In this document: positions 12,251 to 23,332 of the stretch, one piece after another
Numbering within the stretch: the first letter of the stretch is position 1
Layout of the letters: each line of letters opens with the position of its first letter
From: Undaria pinnatifida
Taxonomy: Eukaryota; Sar; Phaeophyceae; Laminariales; Alariaceae
Direction of reading: 5' to 3'
Length of the DNA: 64,000 nt
NCBI GenBank assembly: GCA_012845835.1
Contig: JABAKD010000006.1
Location: forward strand, 11,080,945-11,144,944
Position numbers and translations under genes: made by a program
The notes under the pieces: generated by a model
Told to the model about the DNA's origin: nothing
What the model saw: the letters and a program-made list of their open reading frames with translations, nothing else
Databases searched by the model: none

Positions 12251-12768
12251 CCTTCTTACTCCTCTCGCCTCCCTCCCGGCTATGCCTACGCAACAATACA
12301 CGCCCTCACCCGTTAGCAGAGCGCTACCGAAGATCAAAAGCCTTCCCGTGCCGAGGAAACCTCGGTGCCTGCCCCCGTCCTTGTAGTCGGCCAGATATCT
12401 GTCGCGTTTGGCCGAGAGAGTACGCAACACACAGATCAATTTTCACGGATCTGCTTATCTGTTCCAATATTCTAGGGAGCTAATCTGCAGGATCTGAATA
12501 ATGTGTACATGATTCCGCGAAATGTACAACTCACGCAGTTAATCTTTCACGGGTTTGCATCATCCGTACCAACTTCCAAGGACCTGATGTACGGGATCCC
12601 AATCATCTGTACACGTTCCCGCAGTGATCTGCAGGGTACGGTAATATGTTACCATGCGTGTACCCGGGCTTTTTCAGCACTTTGAACTCTGATTGGGTAT
12701 GATCTGAGTGATTTGTACATGTTTTCAGGTCACCATCTGTAAAAATGCGCACGGTTTTCACACATGTC

Positions 12769-14992
12769 TCAACATCCTGATCCGCACCAGGTGCCAATCC
12801 ACTGATACGTACAATCTAGGTCAGACAGATTGTCATCAGTCCGACCAGTGCGTCCTCTGCAAGGAAGAGGCAAACGGCTAAAAGCCCACCCGCTGTAATT
12901 GATGTGCATGGTTTCCTTAGTTGCACGAAAATGGGACACGAAAAAGCAACACGGAAATAACACACGAAAATTGAACATAAAAACAAAACTCGAAAATGGA
13001 ACAAGAAAAGACAACACAAAAAAGGACAACGAGCATGGAAAAAGAAAAAAAGGAACACGAAGAACAACACGAAAATGGATATCGAAACACGAAAAACTAC
13101 CGCGAGAACCAAAAACGAAAACGGAACTCGGAACAGCAACATGGAACAAGAAAATGAGCCGAGCCGAGATGCAACTCGACAATATCTCACCCGCTGTACT
13201 TGATGCGCATGGATTCCCTCGTTCCGTACTTCACAGCAATTTTGTCTCCAAACATGTCCAGCCTGGTATGAAAAAAAAAGTGAATAACAGAAGAATTAAA
13301 AACAGTGAAAAAAAAAGGGAACAAAAAGGGGAATGAAAAACAGCGGAAAAAACTAAGTAAACAAAAGACAAAAAAGGACACGCGAACAAAAAAGGTGAAA
13401 AAACGAAACTGAAAAAAAAGAAGGAAAAGCGAACAACAGAGAGAAACCAAAATATGAAAGTGAAATAAAGAGAAAAAAGGAAAGTGACAAAAAAAAGTTC
13501 AACGGCGGAGAACGGAGCGGCACACAGCACGAGGGCCAAAAGACTAATAATACGAAAGACATGAGGGAGAATGGAAGATCGACGTAGTGGTGTAACGTCT
13601 TAATATGGTATGGCACGGAATGGCATGGTATGCTCCGGTTTGGTATGGTATGGTATGGTATAGTATGGTATGGTATGGTATGGTATGGTATGGTATGGTA
13701 TGGTATGGTATGGGATGGTATGGAATGGTATGGTATAGTATGGTACGGTATGGCATGGTACGGTATGGCATGGTACGGTACCACCACCACTAACACGACC
13801 ACCAACAATACAACCACCAAACCCACCAATACCAACACCACTCCCCCCCCTTACGCATACCACCACCTCCATCTCCGCCACACCAACAACACCATTACCA
13901 CCCCAACCACGACCACCCTCACTACCACTAACGGCCACAATCACAGCCACAACCCAACCACCATCACCACCACGACTAAGAAAACCACCATCGCCACGAC
14001 CACCACCACAAAAATAGCAAGAACAAGAACAAGAAAAAGGAAACACAACTCGCAACTCACTTGTCAAGCTCCTCCTCGTAGGAGGTGAGGTCGTTCAAGT
14101 CGAATAGCCGTTCGTCGGACTTGGCTTGACACTTTCAATAACATGAAACGATAGAGATAAAGAAGCGGTAGGGGAGGGGGGAAGGGGTGGGTATGAGATC
14201 GAACGACAACAACTATATGTGCGGACTTGGCTTGACGACATGAAAACCATCACAAGAAAGAGGCAAAGAGGCGGGAGCGGGGGGGGGAGTTCGAGGGACA
14301 ACAACGGTCTGCCCGGACTTGGCTTAGCACAACAAAAAACGTCATAAGAGAGAACACGCGAGATATACCATACGTGAGAACTCCGGAGGGGGGGGGGGTG
14401 AAGTCGAAGAACATCAGTATGTAATTTGTTAACGACATACCTGGTAGATGATACTGCGGAGGCTAACACTAATAAATTTGTTCGTAGCAGACAAAAGGAA
14501 ATTCGTTAGGATCATAGAACACTCGCGGCCAACAATAAAAAAAAACGGCCGATAAACCCAGTGCCTCTCGAATTCAGACAGACTCACAGACTCTTTGCAC
14601 TTTTTGGCGCTGCTGGTAGATGTGCTCCGGCATCCTGGCCAGGCCATAGAACACGCGCGGCTAATCTATACCAGGCTTTTTTAGGCGTATTTCATATTTC
14701 CAAGCACAAGACCGGCCGACACGAACCCAATCAACACCCAAAAACACAACCCAACGGTTCGCAAACTCAGAACTGTAGGCTCACAAACTCTTGCAGTTGC
14801 TCTCGCTGCTGGTAGATGTGTTCCGGCATCCTCGTCAGGCGTTGCGGCGTCGCATCCGCTACCGCCCCCCCTCCTCTCCCGGGGAAAGCCTGGGCAGGGC
14901 CCGCGGAGGCACTCATCACCATGAAAGCCGCGGCCACCCCGATAAATGCCACCGAGGCCCTTCGGCGCCACGCGGCAATCCGCGCTCCAACC
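12769..14992 (-). CDS. Predicted thylakoid-lumen protein, four 3' exons, function unknown
   Basis: Exons 14992-14785, 14119-14061, 13262-13191 and 12856-12769 join with consistent phase and end in a stop (12771-12769). The first starts with a twin-arginine region (WRRRASVAF) followed by a hydrophobic stretch and a small-residue cleavage site, SASAGPAQA before FPGRGG, the look of a Tat-type thylakoid transfer signal. The mature part would be about 120 residues: RMPEHIYQQREQLQEF, SDERLFDLNDLTSYEEELDK, LDMFGDKIAVKYGTRES, then a Gly/Asp-rich end with three Cys (CTYQWIGTWCGSGC). I do not recognise the family; a small extrinsic photosystem or other lumen protein is possible. The first exon needs a preceding exon ending in phase 2, which I could not place. 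Every exon here has partial copies in its flanking introns. The protein's existence is well supported by phase and exon-edge conservation; location is inferred. Confidence 0.68.
12885..12925 (-). pseudogene. Partial copy of exon end ESMRIKYSG
   Basis: Repeats the last ~35 bases of the exon 13262-13191 and its donor side (reads KETMHINYSG). It lies between that exon and the last exon. Confidence 0.8.
13612..13785. repeat. ATGGT pentanucleotide microsatellite
   Basis: About 33 units of TATGG/ATGGT with few interruptions. It lies within the lumen-protein gene, in the intron between exons 14119-14061 and 13262-13191. Confidence 0.95.
13785..14030. repeat. ACC/ACCACT-rich simple repeat
   Basis: Strand-biased run of CCA/ACC triplets and variants. 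Same type at 15255-15620. Confidence 0.85.
14215..14335 (-). pseudogene. Two acceptor-edge copies of the SDERLF exon
   Basis: AGCCAAGTCC, the acceptor and first codon of the exon at 14119, recurs near 14219-14235 and 14313-14329 in a tandem of about 95-100 bases with the intron sequence. Confidence 0.7.
14565..14650 (-). pseudogene. Partial copy of exon end MPEHIYQQ
   Basis: Matches the 3' part of the exon 14992-14785 (CTGGTAGATGTGCTCCGGCA on the plus strand) together with its donor-side flank. It lies in the next intron. Confidence 0.8.
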
Positions 14993-15149
14993 CTGGTTAT
15001 ACCATTAGCGGCGGGGGGGCGGGGGCGGGGGGGGGGGGGGGGGGAGGGGAGGACGTTAAACGGCGTGTTAGGAGGCGTGATAGGGAGGGGGGGGGGGGTT
15101 GTTCGAGAGTAGAGGAGGCGTGAGGAGGGGGGGGGGGGGGCTCCGGCGG

Positions 15150-15190
15150 TCAGCGGCAACCCGCGCTCCAACCTCGGTGCTCCCACTGTG
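15150..15190 (-). pseudogene. Acceptor-edge copy of exon VGARIAAW
   Basis: GTTGGAGCGCGG and the next few codons of the exon at 14992 recur here after an AG, upstream in transcript order. Confidence 0.7.
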
Positions 15191-15254
15191 AGAAGGTTAG
15201 AGGGAGGACGGGGGGGTATGAGTCTCTCGTAAGGCTGTGAGTTGGCTGGAACTC

Positions 15255-15620
15255 TCGGCTACAAAAAAGGATGCCAATACCAACAGCAGCGCGGACAGCA
15301 CCACCAACGCCATCGCCACTTCCACCATCACCGCAATCACCACCACCACCTCCGGCCCGACCACCCATACCACCCGCATCACTACGCACACCACCGCCAC
15401 TACCAACAATAACATCACCACCAACAACACTATCACCAACACCAACACCAACAACACCAATAACAATATCACTACCACATCCCCACAACTACCGCAACCA
15501 CCACCACCAACGCCATCACAGCTGCCACCCCTACCCCCCACCACCACCACGAACACAAACGCCAACATAACTATCCCTCCCCTCCCCCACCCCACTCCAA
15601 ACCATCACCACCACCAGCAC
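15255..15620. repeat. ACC-rich simple repeat
   Basis: Long stretch of ACC/CAC triplets with ACAA interruptions, intronic if the presequence exons belong to the lumen-protein gene. Open in several frames only because of its composition. Confidence 0.85.
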
Positions 15621-15866
15621 TCACCCCGTATTCCCAGAGCAGCGTCCCACCGACTGCCGCACGAACCGCAACACCGCAGCAGGCCGTAAGCCTCCCAAGC
15701 AACCCTCCTTTACACTGCCCCCCCCACCCCTCTCATCCCCGCCCTCCCCCCCCACACCCTCCAAAGCCCCCTGTCCCGCCGCCCGTCCCCTCCCCGCAAC
15801 GTCGCTACGGTCACCGATACCCCATCTCCGGCCTTCAGGGTTTCCATCACGCCATGCAGGCGTCAC

Positions 15867-15974
15867 CGACAAGAGGGGGGAAACCACCATCGTCGATCGG
15901 CCATTGGCGGGGCTTGCGCCTCTCGCCGCCACGGCTCCGGCGCAGGGCTTTCCGTAACACAGAGGCGTGAAGGA
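15867..15974 (-). CDS. Possible transit-peptide exon of the lumen-protein gene
   Basis: An acceptor after CTGCAG opens a 36-codon frame, beginning SFTPLCYGKPCAGAVAARG and ending GRSTMVVSPLLS before a GTGACG donor. It is rich in Ala, Arg and Ser with almost no acidic residues, as in a stramenopile plastid transit region. It would follow the exon at 20488-20351 in phase 0. Its own phase-0 end does not fit the phase-2 start of the exon at 14992, so a further exon or another donor is needed. Could be a chance frame. Confidence 0.35.
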
Positions 15975-16189
15975 CTGCAGTGTGGCGGGTACAATGTATA
16001 CGGTGGGGGCGGAGGGGGCGGGGAAAGGGTGAGGGGGTATTAGCTTTGGGGGATGGGGGGAGCTGCGGAAAGCGGGCGCTGCTGTTAAAAAGGTACCTAC
16101 TGAATGGTGTGCCTCTACTAACAGCCGTTGCACACATCCGACACATCACGATCTAGATAAATCTAAATCCCCTATTGAAAGTATCCAGG

Positions 16190-16415
16190 GTTTTTTACGG
16201 GTCGGATGTCCGATCGCGTCTCGCGGGTCGGATCGGAACAAGGTGACCTGACCCGACCCGACCCGTGACAAGTTTGAAAACCTCCTGACCCGATCCGACC
16301 CGACACATGAGATTTCGATCACCTCCTGACCCGACCCGCCTTGACCCGCGAGTTTTTGAACACCTGCTGACCCGACCCGCGGGCCGGGTCATGACCCTTG
16401 AAAAGCCCTGAAAAT
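16190..16415. mobile_element. GACCCG-repeat element
   Basis: Dense GGGTCGG and GACCCGACCCG motifs with CTCCTGACCCGA spacers. The ends CAGGGTTTTTTACGGGTCGG and CTTGAAAAGCCCTG form an imperfect inverted repeat with CAGGG termini, which hints at a hAT-type non-autonomous element. Other copies are at 18990-19205, 54750-54965, 56890-57095 and a fragment at 7010-7080. Confidence 0.6.
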
Positions 16416-17104
16416 TTCCGTATTTACCGTGATGAGAGATACCTGGATACCTGGTTTAGTACAATAAGCCGGAAAACAAAATCCCACCGCGTAAAACACG
16501 TGCGAAAGAAACTGGTCATAAATATCACAGATCCCACGGTTATGGCATCCCCGTTTCCCCCTATTATTGTGTGGAGGCATTGCTTAGTCTGCCTGAGAAG
16601 TGAAATATCGACCCCTTTCTCCTGTCAGGGTTCTACCATTTCAAAAAGGAATATCAGCTGCGAATTCAAGTAAATAAAGTCAAATAACCGTTGAGTCAAC
16701 CACCTGACTGAAACAACAACCAGCATAGCAGTAGTGGGGCTCGTCCCACACTGCCCCTTTAGTGACCAAGGTACTGCGAGATTAATTCCCTAACACTTGG
16801 CGTTGTCGGCAGAAAAAAATGGTCTAGATCGTGCAGGCCATGTGCATCACGCGGGTATATCTGTCCCGAAAGATCTGGTCCATAAAACGGGAATCTGACC
16901 TGTCCGATGGTTAACACCACGTAACGCCAGAACTGAAGTGCTTGGGGTGCAGCTCTGCTGCTGCTCCAGCTGCTGCTTTGTAATTTCTAAAAGCATTGCA
17001 CGCACGTCAGCTGTGAGTTCGATAAAATTACGGTCGATACTCATCTTTGCACGCTGCGTGATACACCGGCCGCTTGTTTTCGTGGTAAGAGACAACGAAA
17101 AAAG

Positions 17105-17295
17105 TGCACAGCAGTACTACGGCAGGGGGGCCCTGTATATATTATAGTGCCGGTATGTGCCAGCCGGAAATACCGGCATTATAGCGGCAGCGGGCACTAC
17201 TCCGCTTATTGATTCCCATCAGCGTCAAGCGGTTTCACAGGCTCTGCAGCGGGCAACCGGCACTACTCAACCGGCACTATAGAGGGACTTTTACC
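17105..17295. mobile_element. MITE, CCGGCACTATAGAGG family
   Basis: Holds ATAGTGCCGGTATGTGCCAG at the left and CCGGCACTATAGAGGGAC at the right with more CCGGCACTA motifs inside. Relatives at 53795-53945 and 54400-54600. Confidence 0.7.
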
Positions 17296-18989
17296 GGTTA
17301 CGAGTAAGAAATAGGACTTTGGGCCCAGGCTGGATTTCACACTTGGGAAAGAGAAAGTTCTACTATGAATTCAGTATAACGGCATTCAAATTTCTCACCT
17401 CCCCGTCAATCCCAGGCTGCCTTTCTTAGCGATCGTTTTCTAGACATGGAGGCGAAGCTATTTATATGGCGAGGTTGAAATTTTTTGGACAGCTGTAGTA
17501 TGGCATATAATCAATTAGGCCTAGGCTACCGTACCCTTTAGGGACCCATGTTCAGCGGCAAAAAAATAACGAACTCTTCATCAAGCGTCCAGGAAAAGAT
17601 TGCTGCATTCGAGGATCACAATGCCGCGAGCGTGTCTTACAGCCCTGTAAATTGCAGTTCGGACCCGCCCCTACCATGCTGCAATCGTCACCATTTACAA
17701 CGGCTCCGCTTGGGTGTCGCCGGCACCCATTCTTCGGATAGGCTACTAATTTATCCTGTTTCGTCTCATGTTTCGATACCTGCTGTTTCCGCACTTGAAG
17801 GATCAAGCCTATGCCAAACGTGTGTAAGTGCTTCGCATGCCAAGTGTTACAGTAGTAGGATTAACAAAGACAACGTAATATATTTTCAAGGCTACGGTTG
17901 GGGGATCGCTTTTAGGGCTACCCCGTATATTGTTACTACTGCAATTTCCATCCGACAGCGTGCAGCGTTATTGTAGTGTCAACAACTAAAAAAAAAGGCA
18001 ACCTTGACCTTTGGTGCGTTTCGGTTTCAGAATGAATATGGATCGCGTGCTTGGGATTGTGTGTTGTGTTTGCTACGCAAGAAAACAAGAAACGCTGTCA
18101 AAGTTCGTTTTTGAGCCAGAGGAGCCAATGGCGCCAGTAGACTGTACTCGGTAGAGAAAATAGAGAGGCGTCTCCTCTACCATAGTCGAATGTCATGGCA
18201 AGTGTTAGTACACACTACTGCTGTAAATATTCGCAAAGAATTACACAACATGTTCATGTTCAGTGCCCGATTTAACTACGTGATTGGGATTTGACTTGAC
18301 TCATGCAGGCTCTGTTGTTAGAGTCGTTACTGATATTCAGTTTAATTATGAATTCTTCCACGTCTCAGACTTGTTTCCGTTAGAGGTCTCATTGAGCATC
18401 ATTTTCAGACTCATTTGTGATATTCAGTTGTAGGTCTCATTCGTCTCTCATTTGCCAGTCTCCTTCTGGAAGACTCTGCCTGTGTTACCAACCAGCGACT
18501 ATTAGGTGATCAAGTCGGGTCTGGACAAGATTACAGACTGGTTTTCGTTTAAAGTGACAGGTGTTAATCCCGGCAAATCCTGCATGCAATATAAACTTGA
18601 ATGCCACCTAATTGGTATCATACTGACCGCTATGAACACGGGAAAGACATGACATGGTCAGAATACAGAAAAATACTATATTCCTCATGGTTCAGGATTC
18701 CTCGTCACAGAGGCATCTCCACATCCGCTAAAACGAGCTCAGTTCGGGGTCGTAGCATTCGGCCGCGGCGACTGACCTCGGAACCGCGTGCGCACGTACA
18801 GGCCCGGCAAAATCCTAGGAACTTGGCCGCGGAGAGAGCGGTCGAAACAGCGACATTTCGGCTCGAGATCGGAGTCGAACGGATGCTAGTTTGGGGCTCA
18901 TATGAAAGACAAACTTGGACAGATACAAACTGCTCTCCGCGTTCACCAAGGATTATAGACATGTCTATTTAACACCTTTTATTCCGAGG

Positions 18990-19205
18990 CGTTTCACGGA
19001 TCGCGTCGGTTGCCGCTTCCCGCGCGTCGGGTTGGGTCAGCGTGACCCGATCCGACCTGAACCATTCTGTGATATTTGAAACCTCCTGTCCTCACCCGAC
19101 CCACCCCGTGAATCCTCCTGACCCGACCCGACTCTAGCTTACCCGCCGGAGTTTAGCAAGTTTCTGATCCGGCCCACGTGTCAGGTCATGACCCGCGAAA
19201 AAGTA
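18990..19205. mobile_element. GACCCG-repeat element, copy
   Basis: Same motif order as 16190-16415, more diverged, ending GTCATGACCCGCGAAAAAG. Confidence 0.55.
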
Positions 19206-20115
19206 TTCCCTCCCTCGTCAAACCCCAAACGGGTTTATTAAGCCTACTGCTGCTGTACCGTTGTAGTACGGCTGCTGTTGATGCCTACCGTTGCTGTTTA
19301 CAGCTGCTGTGCTGCTGATATCATACTGCTGTTGCTAGAGCTGTGAGTCGGCACGTCTTAAGTCGTCGACGACTCAATACTGTAGCTATCAAATGGGACT
19401 AATTTGTTAGTCGTGAAACGATGGTGCCGACCATCCGATTTGCTGGGTTTCCGTACAGAAACGGTAGCTTAATGCGGCAGGCACTTTTTCATTAGTGGGC
19501 GCGAGGGCGGGCTAATTTTGCTCGTTTTGGGGCGATTAACTTAAGTCGTCAATGCTGGCTGGCCATCAGCTGGCTTCGCCAGCCGATCGAGGACTATCGG
19601 CAGTTATCAGTCGTGCAATCCTGCCAACTCATAGTTACTGCTGTTGCTTTTGTTGTGCGTCCTGCCGCCGTACACGAGGGAGGAGAGGAATATGGGGTGT
19701 TCGGGTAGTATTTGCCTATCTCCACACACGTGCTGGCTTCTTTGTCCAACTTCATTCGGCCAACTGGCAAGCATCGCACTACTGTAACTGTACTGGTGTT
19801 GTCCTGCTGTTACTCGTTCCCGCTGTTACTGGTTACTGTTACCAGTATCATATACTACTGCTAAATGCTGGCTAAAGTTTGCTGTTTGTCCCCCATAACA
19901 CGTGCTGGCTTCTCCGTGCGTTCTCATTCAGGCAAAGACTGCTGCACAATAGTGGCGATAACAGGGCGCCTGTCTAGCGGACACATTAAAGCTCGTTGTT
20001 ACATTACTACGGCAATACAGCAGCAGTTGTTGATCTCACGCTACGATATCCTTTGTGCCGCTTGTCGTGGCTTGTGGCCGTGGGTATCATGCAGCTCTGT
20101 GGGTCTTGCATACAT

Positions 20116-20212
20116 GATTCCTCAACTTTACCCTCTGCTGCACACATGATTCCTCAACTTTACCCTCTGCTGCACACATGATTCCTCAACTTTACCCTCT
20201 GCTGCTCTGGCA
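20116..20212. repeat. Three exact 32-bp tandem units
   Basis: ATGATTCCTCAACTTTACCC plus CTCTGCTGCACAC repeats three times back to back; the third loses the last bases. Confidence 0.92.
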
Positions 20213-20350
20213 GTCAAGCACGTCGCAAACTAAAACCCGAGTAGCGGTTATACTTGTACGACAACATCATGTGCACAACGATGGACGAGCCAAGCGGGGT
20301 TCCAAAACATTGGCCAACACAGTAAGCCTACCCTGTACCAAAGCGCTCAC

Positions 20351-20488
20351 CGACGACGTAGTGCTGGCCCTCGTTCGCCCTGCTGCGACCCTCCCCGAGC
20401 CTCCTGGCGCGCCTATAACGAAGGCATCCGCCGAACCGCAGAAAGCAACAACCACCGCCAAAGCAAGGCCTACGTGAGGCTTGGCCAT
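20351..20488 (-). CDS. First exon with stramenopile plastid presequence
   Basis: ATG at 20488 starts 46 codons ending at a TCG/GTGAGC donor. The protein opens with a signal peptide (MAKPHVGLALAVVVAFCG), a cleavage region SADA before F, and then a Ser/Thr/Arg-rich, acid-free stretch GAPGGSGRVAAGRTRASTTSS. That is the bipartite signal-plus-transit presequence of nuclear plastid proteins in algae with secondary red plastids, where the residue after cleavage is aromatic (ASAFAP-type motif). The nearest same-strand downstream coding sequence is the lumen protein at 14992-12769, so this is probably its first exon, which gives the three-step ER, stroma and lumen route. The intervening ~5 kb would be introns full of repeats. 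The presequence reading is firm; the link to the downstream exons is inference. Confidence 0.62.
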
Positions 20489-20599
20489 AGCTGTCCACCG
20501 CTCTCCAAAGCGACTCTCCTTTCGCTTCAGACTTCGACTCTGTGGGTGTCAAGACTTATCTTCAGCCAGCAGCGGAAGTAGGTCAGCAAGGGTAGGCTT

Positions 20600-23330
20600 C
20601 TTGCGCGCCCAAGCAACAGCAAGCTAAGTGCTGTGGGAGCAGGAAGATGGTCGGTGCTGTGGGAGCAAATAGGAAAGTTCTATACGAAACCCTTCTAGGG
20701 GATGTTTTTTAAACAGCCCCGCTTTTGACGGTTTCGCCTTCGACGTTTCGACATCTTTTTGTCGCCCGTTTTCAAACGACGTTTTCGTCGTTGTTTCGTT
20801 TTGTTTTCAGCTCGAAAAATAAAAATGTGTTGAAACGTCGAAATTCATCTTCGTTCGCGATGGCTGCGCGTGATACTTCGCTTTAATCGCGCGTGCTACG
20901 GCCTACGGGGTGTACCGCACCTAGAGTATAAGTTATTCTTACGAGGCAGTAGTACAACATGTTACTTACGTAACTGATTTTGTAGAGTTTGTAAAAGAGT
21001 TGTATACCCTTCACGGGGAACGACCCGCCGCAATTTTCAATTTTCAGGCACGGGCGTCGTAGCTGCGTTGCAACCTGTCAAATAACTCGGGAAGGAGGGG
21101 CGATCATTGATATCTGTACTGTGGTTTTTGGTTCCATTGCTCTTGTTTCACTGCATGCCCGCGGGTCGTCACTCTGACAGCACTCCAGACAGCAGGCGCG
21201 TTCGTCTATACTCACGATTACCGTGCGATTCGTACGGTGCAGGCAGCCAAACCGCTGTAGTTTGTAGCCGCGAGTTGGTTAGTTGTGGGGACGGGGGAAC
21301 TCTATGCTGTAGTTGAGTGGATACCCGCGGCCATGTGAGGTCATTTTGCACATTGGACCTTTTCACTTGTGCGCCTTTTTCCTTTTCGTGCGTTTTTAGG
21401 CGGGAAAGCGTAGCATTTCCCGGACGAATTTTGATTTCACTTGGTTTTTCGGATCTTCCTAGGGCTCCAGCACCTTTGTGTGACCACGGACTCTAGATTT
21501 GTGACAAGAGTTAGTTAATGTGAGAAAACAACAACAACAACAACAAACACGCAAGAACACACACCGTACGAGAAATTTCAGGGACGATGCTCTCGAAAGC
21601 GTACCAGGTAGGCTTTTTTTTTTTTTTTCATCCTCCGGCGGATGGGGAAAAATAAAGCTTTGGCTCACCACACTTCCACGTATTTTCATACGCGTCGTGT
21701 GTCGATTTAACTCAGCTAGCTGGCGCATCCTTCGGGTCCCATTGTAGGTATAGCGTAAGCTGTCCCTATCAGTGGTCTTCGTTACAACCCCGGCAGCGCA
21801 AGCTGCAACCCCGGCAGCGCAAGCTGCCGTTGTATACGGATGCGTGTGTATGTCGACCCGGCCTGTCCCCTGAGGGTCAGTTTCGGTGGAGATAGCCACC
21901 CGGAATGTCATCTTTCCGGGTAGTGTGGGACTTGCGCAAGCTCACCCACTAACAAAACCCCTGGCCATGGGAGATGGCCTTCCGCCGGACTTGGTCCAGT
22001 TACGGTCCACCCTACCCATTCGGGCGTTGGTCCTCGGACAAAAGCGTAGTATTATCGAGGCACGAGAAAATGCAAGTTTTGCACGTACGTACGGAAGGAG
22101 ACTTTTTCGAGCCAGACATCCATTCGTAATTTATTTGTACTCATCGGGGACAAACGAGCATGCAGGATCAGCTAGCTTTGTGTGGACGGAACGCCTGATT
22201 TTCTGCATTACATACCAGGTACATTAGACTATAGGTATGCGGTTATGTTGTACTGTTGTATTATTACGGGGAGCGACGAGGTATTATAAGGCTTAGTTTG
22301 GGTAAGCTATTATTGGTTAACCTTTTGCAAGTGGCCAACGGACTACAACCCCACTCCACTAATTCCTTAACAGAGGGACGAGCGGCGAAGACGAAGACGA
22401 GCAGTCAGCAACAACAACAGCAATCAACAGCAACACCAGCAGAAGAAGAACAACAATTAATTGGCGTCGGCGACTGCCGCTATCTGTTATATGTCGTAAT
22501 ATATATTATCCTTGTTTCACAAATAGGCTAGATAGATGTCGGTAGCTGATTGTGATTGGATTCAACTAACTGTCGAAACAACAACGAACGGCAGTAACAC
22601 GGTAAAAAAATATAACTATAGACTATAGGCAAGTCTAGGTTATGCAGCCAGGATGCAGAAATACATCGGCCAAAAACGTGTTTTCCATTAATATACCATT
22701 TAGTTTTTGGCTTGCTGCAAGCAGTCTAGACTATACATTCATAATATATCTTCCGTTTCGTTCGTACGCGTAACGACCGGTAGTGTGGAGCAGTTGTTTG
22801 TGGTTATAGCTGGTGAAAAATAATCGGTACGGACCGGGGAGTTTTAAATAGGGCTCTTCGACACCTACCCGGTTGATACGCGTAGTAGGCCGCCCCCCGC
22901 AGAGAGGCCGCCGCGGAGGCAAATTTTTTGCGATGTATGCACCAATACGACCGAAAACCGCATGACAAAAACGTGCGTATGCATTATTATATGTATGTGT
23001 AGGAGCTTAAAGCACAGTACCAGGTAGGATACTGCTGCTGTGTGTCGTGCGCGTCAGCAGCATCGCTAGCACGGTTCGTTCTCGTACTCCTACCATAGCT
23101 CCACGCGCGTGTGGTGCACGCACGGCGCTATATATATACGCATTGTTTATTTTCGTGTAGGAGCGCGAGTGGAGCCTGAGTGGAGCGTATCCTGGGATAC
23201 AAGATGTATGTGCACTGGGGCGTTTCCTATTAAGATACTAGTCTATAACCGGGCTGTTCCGGTGTTCGCTAAGCTTGCTAACCGGTCACGATGTTCCGGG
23301 TGACCTCGTCACGTGCCAATCAAGACTAGC
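20600..23330. other. Gene-poor stretch between two minus-strand genes
   Basis: Between the presequence exon at 20488 and the MDH stop at 23333 I see no supported exon. It holds a doubled 19-base unit (CAACCCCGGCAGCGCAAGCT, about 21785-21825), a CAA-rich run near 21530, and a CAG/CAA run near 22410. The frame at 21886-22227 has no recognised motif. Confidence 0.5.
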
Positions 23331-23332
23331 AA

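Noticed and set aside
13353-14088. Frames rich in YGMVW or PYHTI repeats
   Set aside because: Translation of the ATGGT microsatellite and ACC tract in an intron; open in several frames.
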